DNA of 64,000 nucleotides, from positions 2,356,001-2,420,000 of the forward strand of contig SPDT01000005.1 in NCBI GenBank assembly GCA_008477525.1, written 5' to 3'. Position 1 is the first letter of the stretch, and each line of letters opens with the position of its first letter. The position numbers were made by a program, and so were the translations under genes. The stretch comes from Hypomyces perniciosus (taxonomy: Eukaryota > Ascomycota > Sordariomycetes > Hypocreales > Hypocreaceae). Below the pieces are notes generated by a model. It was not told where the DNA came from, made no database searches, and saw only the letters and a program-made list of their open reading frames with translations. Shown in pieces: positions 60,567 to 64,000 of the stretch.

Positions 60567-63500
60567 AGCACGAGAACCTCCCAAAAAACCAGTACCTCTA
60601 CTCGCTTATCCGGAACATGCAACTGTACTCCGTATTATCTATGACTGATGGAAAATGAATAGTGCCTTGAAGATGAACTCGGGGACTCTGAATCACCATG
60701 ACGGAAGCACCAGCATTAGGGCCGCCATTTTAGGTTTGCCTCACAAGGCCCCTCCTGAGTCTCGCCGCAATATAGAGGCTCGAAGGCGCGGCTTGTACCG
60801 TGGTCCGTGGAGGGGGACTGAAGAGTCAAGGAAGTGCGAGGCATTTTGCATGCAGCCGGTCAACCGATGGCTTTTGTGCGACGGAAGACGGAAAGAAAAA
60901 AAATCCCGGTGAAAGGTCCAAGGACTAGTAGGTTGGAAACGGAATCTTACGGGCTCGTGTTTTGGCCAGGACAAGGAGAAGAGGGGAACTCGACTCGCGT
61001 CGCCAACTCTTCACCGGCTGTGCATGCAGCTGTGGTGCAATCGAGCCGGTTCCACCGTCTCTGACGAAAAAGCAACAGACCGTTGGCTGTTTCCGGTGGC
61101 GTCTTTGGTGGCTGGTAGGCAGGGCCTTTTTCTACTTTCCAAAGATAACAGGAGTCAACGTGGTCGTCTCGGTATGGTGGAGGTTGACATGAAAAGTATT
61201 ATCCATACACCCCTTTTGAGATAAGAATGTACCGGTCAAGGTGGAAGGTTGTCCATGGTTTTAGGAGGATAAATCGGCAAATGCTACCGCTCCTGAATAG
61301 GAACCGATTGGCTGACTACCGGCCGCATTAGCATCACTTGGGGGTTCTTGGTGTCGGTGCCGATGACATCTCGACAGTTGAATGGCCATAGACGTCCTTG
61401 CATCCTGCTGATCTCGTCCATTCGTGCGAAAAGGAATGCCTAGATAGCCCTCCCCTTCATGCAAACGGAGGTTTCCCCCACAACCACCGCTTGCCACTCA
61501 AGGTCGCAAACCAGGTGCACAAAAGCCACAATTAATCAAAAGACGCCTTGGCTCCAGGCACGATGGGCCACCTGGATGGATGGTTGGATGGAGGACAGAC
61601 GAAGGATGGTATGTACTTCGTACGTAGTGCAAGACTTCTGCCCCTACAGCGTCGCTTCGAGTTCCAGAGTTCCATGGACAGATGCCACACCTAACCAAGA
61701 TTGCAAAACACTCCACCAGGAGTACGCAATGCGGCGCATCCTCAAAGTAAAACTTTGAACAAATTAGCGGTGCATCCGCAAGGCCCCAGATGGCGCGGGC
61801 CGAGGTTTCTGGATCTCCGGCGTTATGAAAATAGTAATACCCCGTGCTGGGGCCTGTGATGGACAAGGCGCTTGTAGTACAAGGGTTTGGGAAGATACGA
61901 AGCGGGATGGAGGCTTGGTGATACGCAATTCCCTCCCCACCTGCAGTTATCTTGATGTGATGTATGTATGGCGCTGCGCGTGCGCATAAAACCGTACATG
62001 GGTGAGAGATAAGGTGCCCGGTACACTGGGCGTGATAGGAGCAATCCTCCAGGCAGACGGGGGTTCTTAATCAATCGTGCTTGACCGGCTGCATAAGACA
62101 GGTAGTAGAAACGGTGACGGGTCGACAAGCAAACAGATATGAGAAAGAATATTACAGCAACATGGCTTGTGTCAAGAGCTTGCCAGGAGCAAAGAGCTCT
62201 TGTGGGTCTCTTCCTCGTCTCTTCCAAGCTCAGACATGCGGTATGACGTGCTGAATACGTTGACGGACTCACCGTATGTGAGAAAATATTATGCGACCAA
62301 AGAGCTGACCATGTACCTCGTAGCTGCTCCATGATAGAGGAACCTTGAATTATGGGAATCGCAAGGGGAAAACAGCTCATGGTGACATCCCTGAATGGCG
62401 CCATTGGCTTGCTGCAACTAACTTCTCCAGTAAATTGACTCCAGCTCGGCCATGTCTATCTGCAATCGACTCGTAAATGCAACGATAGTATTTCCGGACA
62501 ATGCCTCACAGCCAACGTTTCAAAGGACTCTCCGATCGACCAATCATCGATGCTTTATGTGGTTGTTCTTTCTTGCCATGAAGCTTGCGGTCATGTCCTA
62601 TTTTGACAGTGGTTGTTGTGCAAGGTGAACTAAAAAAGATAATCATGCACCCCGTGTTTTGGCTTCGACAATGTGTAGTGAGTGTCCTTCGAAGGCTCCG
62701 GGAAGAAACATAATCTGAAGTGATTTTGTTCAATGGGCGATGCGCGCCAAACAAGACACGTCGCTGAGATTGATGGGCCATGTTGATGGGAAACCATTAA
62801 GCTACCAAACAAAATGCTACTCTGTCCGGCTAGATTCCAATTCTGCGCGTCCTTGTAGCCAAGGCCTCACAGGCAAGGAAAAGCCCCATCAAGCTACTGC
62901 ATGCAGCTGCATGCAGGAGAGCGATGCGGTTGGGTGGTGGTTGCATGACGGCTTGCACGGCCTGGGGATGATGTTCCGGGAGAAGGGTGTGTGTGCCTCT
63001 TGGATGTGCTCAGTCAATAGAACGTCGGGTTTGATGGGATTCCTTGTTTGCAAGATGCAGAGTGATGTGAAGCCCCCTCCTCTTGAATGTACTAGTGTGT
63101 ACTTCACATCCCGATCCTGAGTGACGCTCTTTGGATGACGAAGTCTTGTCGAGGAGCCTTGTCGTTGTGGGGAATGTTGCCTGCTGCCTACGAAGTATGC
63201 AGCATGCTGACGATCCATGATTATGCGGGAAGCAACTCATAGTCTGAGGCTGATGCTAGGATGACAGGGTTATATTGAAAAGCGGTTGACTGTGCTTATC
63301 TGTTATCTCTTTATCAGAGAGTCGACGGCCACGCATGAGTATACTGCAACGTGAGACAAACAGGGCAGAAGCCAATGGTATTCTCCAGGCGGTTTACCAA
63401 GAGATACGAAGTACTTCGTAGATGATAGGGAATGCACAAACCTTGAATCAGGGTTCGGCGTTTTGGATGGCGGGTACCACGGTTGATATCTGTTAGTTTC

Positions 63501-64000
63501 CCAGAGTTGTGCATACATACTATTGCTTGTGTCTTCGGGTCAACGTCACTAATCCTCTGGTGAATTAAGGAGGATGTGCCGCCAGTGCAATGCATTTGCT
63601 CGTTTAATACAAACTGTATTCATCAATCGATCGATTTCTTCTATGTAAATTATTAACTTCGTTGCAGGAGACGGAGCATGGAGATTGTGGGGAAGCTAGC
63701 CAAGCGCTGCATGGCTACACCAGCGGCTGAATGCTAGCTCTTTCATCACGATCCGAATTGATAGGCCATGGAGAACTGACTGGCTGAGAAAGTGACGGAA
63801 GAGGTCAGTTGCAGCTCCAGGTACACAGGGGAACCACGGCTATGAGAAACTGAGAGCGAGAGTAGGGACTCCGTGCTCCGTAGTGGCCCTCGAGTTTAGT
63901 AGTTGGCCCCAATCGCCGATGGGCGTGATGGAGACTCCAGGAGTGAGTGGTGGCTGCATATCGCCTGCATCAAAATGTCTCGGATATGAGCGTTTCTCAG
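60567..64000. other. gene-poor spacer to the window end
   Basis: No supported gene in 3.4 kb. The longest frame (193 codons, minus strand, 61823-62404) has no domain and an unnatural composition. It contains one element arm (60626-60634), sister arms (61614-61623) and the complete sister palindrome at 63405-63420. A gene may begin beyond the right edge. Confidence 0.55.
63405..63420. repeat. perfect 16-bp palindrome TACGAAGTACTTCGTA
   Basis: This is the sister form of the dispersed palindrome, differing by one symmetric base pair in each arm. Single arms TACTTCGTAC (or complement) occur at 6466-6475, 12761-12770, 47358-47367, 48235-48244 and 61614-61623, all intergenic. Confidence 0.85.

Noticed and set aside
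61823..62404. 193-codon minus-strand open frame
   Set aside because: No recognisable domain or signal, random-looking composition, no splice partners.

Overview
This window comes from a filamentous ascomycete, most likely a hypocrealean Sordariomycete. The reasons are the short spliceosomal introns (about 50-200 nt, GT..AG, with CTAAC/CTGAC-like branch sites), genes on both strands without operons, long CT-rich leaders, and a gene set typical of Pezizomycotina (a giant RA-LRR-PP2C-cyclase adenylate cyclase, CreB, CnxG). The order Hypocreales is inferred from protein flavour. I see no rRNA, tRNA, CRISPR array or recognisable transposon.

I could build 22 protein-coding genes with consistent splice phases; they span about 37 kb. 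Left to right: NAD-epimerase-like protein (4254-5553, +); small calycin/lipocalin-like protein (7224-7949, +); CBS-pair protein (8437-9030, -); mitochondrial phosphate carrier (9908-11191, +); CreB deubiquitinase (14356-16825, +); ALG12 mannosyltransferase (17592-19453, +); adenylate cyclase (20017-26854, -); GH13 alpha-glucosidase (30043-32038, +); RTC4-like protein (32270-34039, -); dynamitin (34937-36333, +); molybdopterin synthase small subunit (36844-37137, +); PSI-domain membrane protein (37236-37807, -); disordered orphan (38239-40572, -); FAH-family hydrolase (41782-42915, +); RBR E3 ligase (43890-46140, +); cupredoxin-like GPI protein (48647-49340, +); HXXXD acyltransferase (49616-51195, -); DUS4 (51602-53025, +); SEC10 (53163-55770, -); NUS1 (56299-57395, +); AlkB-like dioxygenase (57452-58544, -); TRM5 (58951-60566, +).

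Most genes are housekeeping: glycoprotein/dolichol synthesis (NUS1, ALG12), tRNA modification (TRM5, DUS4), trafficking (SEC10, dynamitin), cAMP signalling and carbon control (adenylate cyclase, CreB, alpha-glucosidase). Several are in divergent pairs sharing 400-900 bp promoters (RTC4-like/dynamitin, orphan/FAH, acyltransferase/DUS4, SEC10/NUS1, AlkB/TRM5) or in tight tail-to-tail pairs. They do not form an obvious biosynthetic cluster.

The rest is gene-poor spacer (1-4.25 kb, 11.2-14.3 kb, 26.9-30 kb, 46.1-48.6 kb, 60.6-64 kb). The strongest unexplained signal lies there: a short palindromic element, TACGGAGTACTCCGTA, with a sister form TACGAAGTACTTCGTA. Its 10-base arm recurs at least 14 times in spacers, and I found no exact copy inside any gene span. 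Other points of note are a 14-nt microexon and an intron that splits the catalytic Cys codon of CreB, a stop-free 57-nt (3n) intron in NUS1, a degenerate PP2C domain in adenylate cyclase, and a PCNA-binding-like N-terminus on the AlkB homologue.
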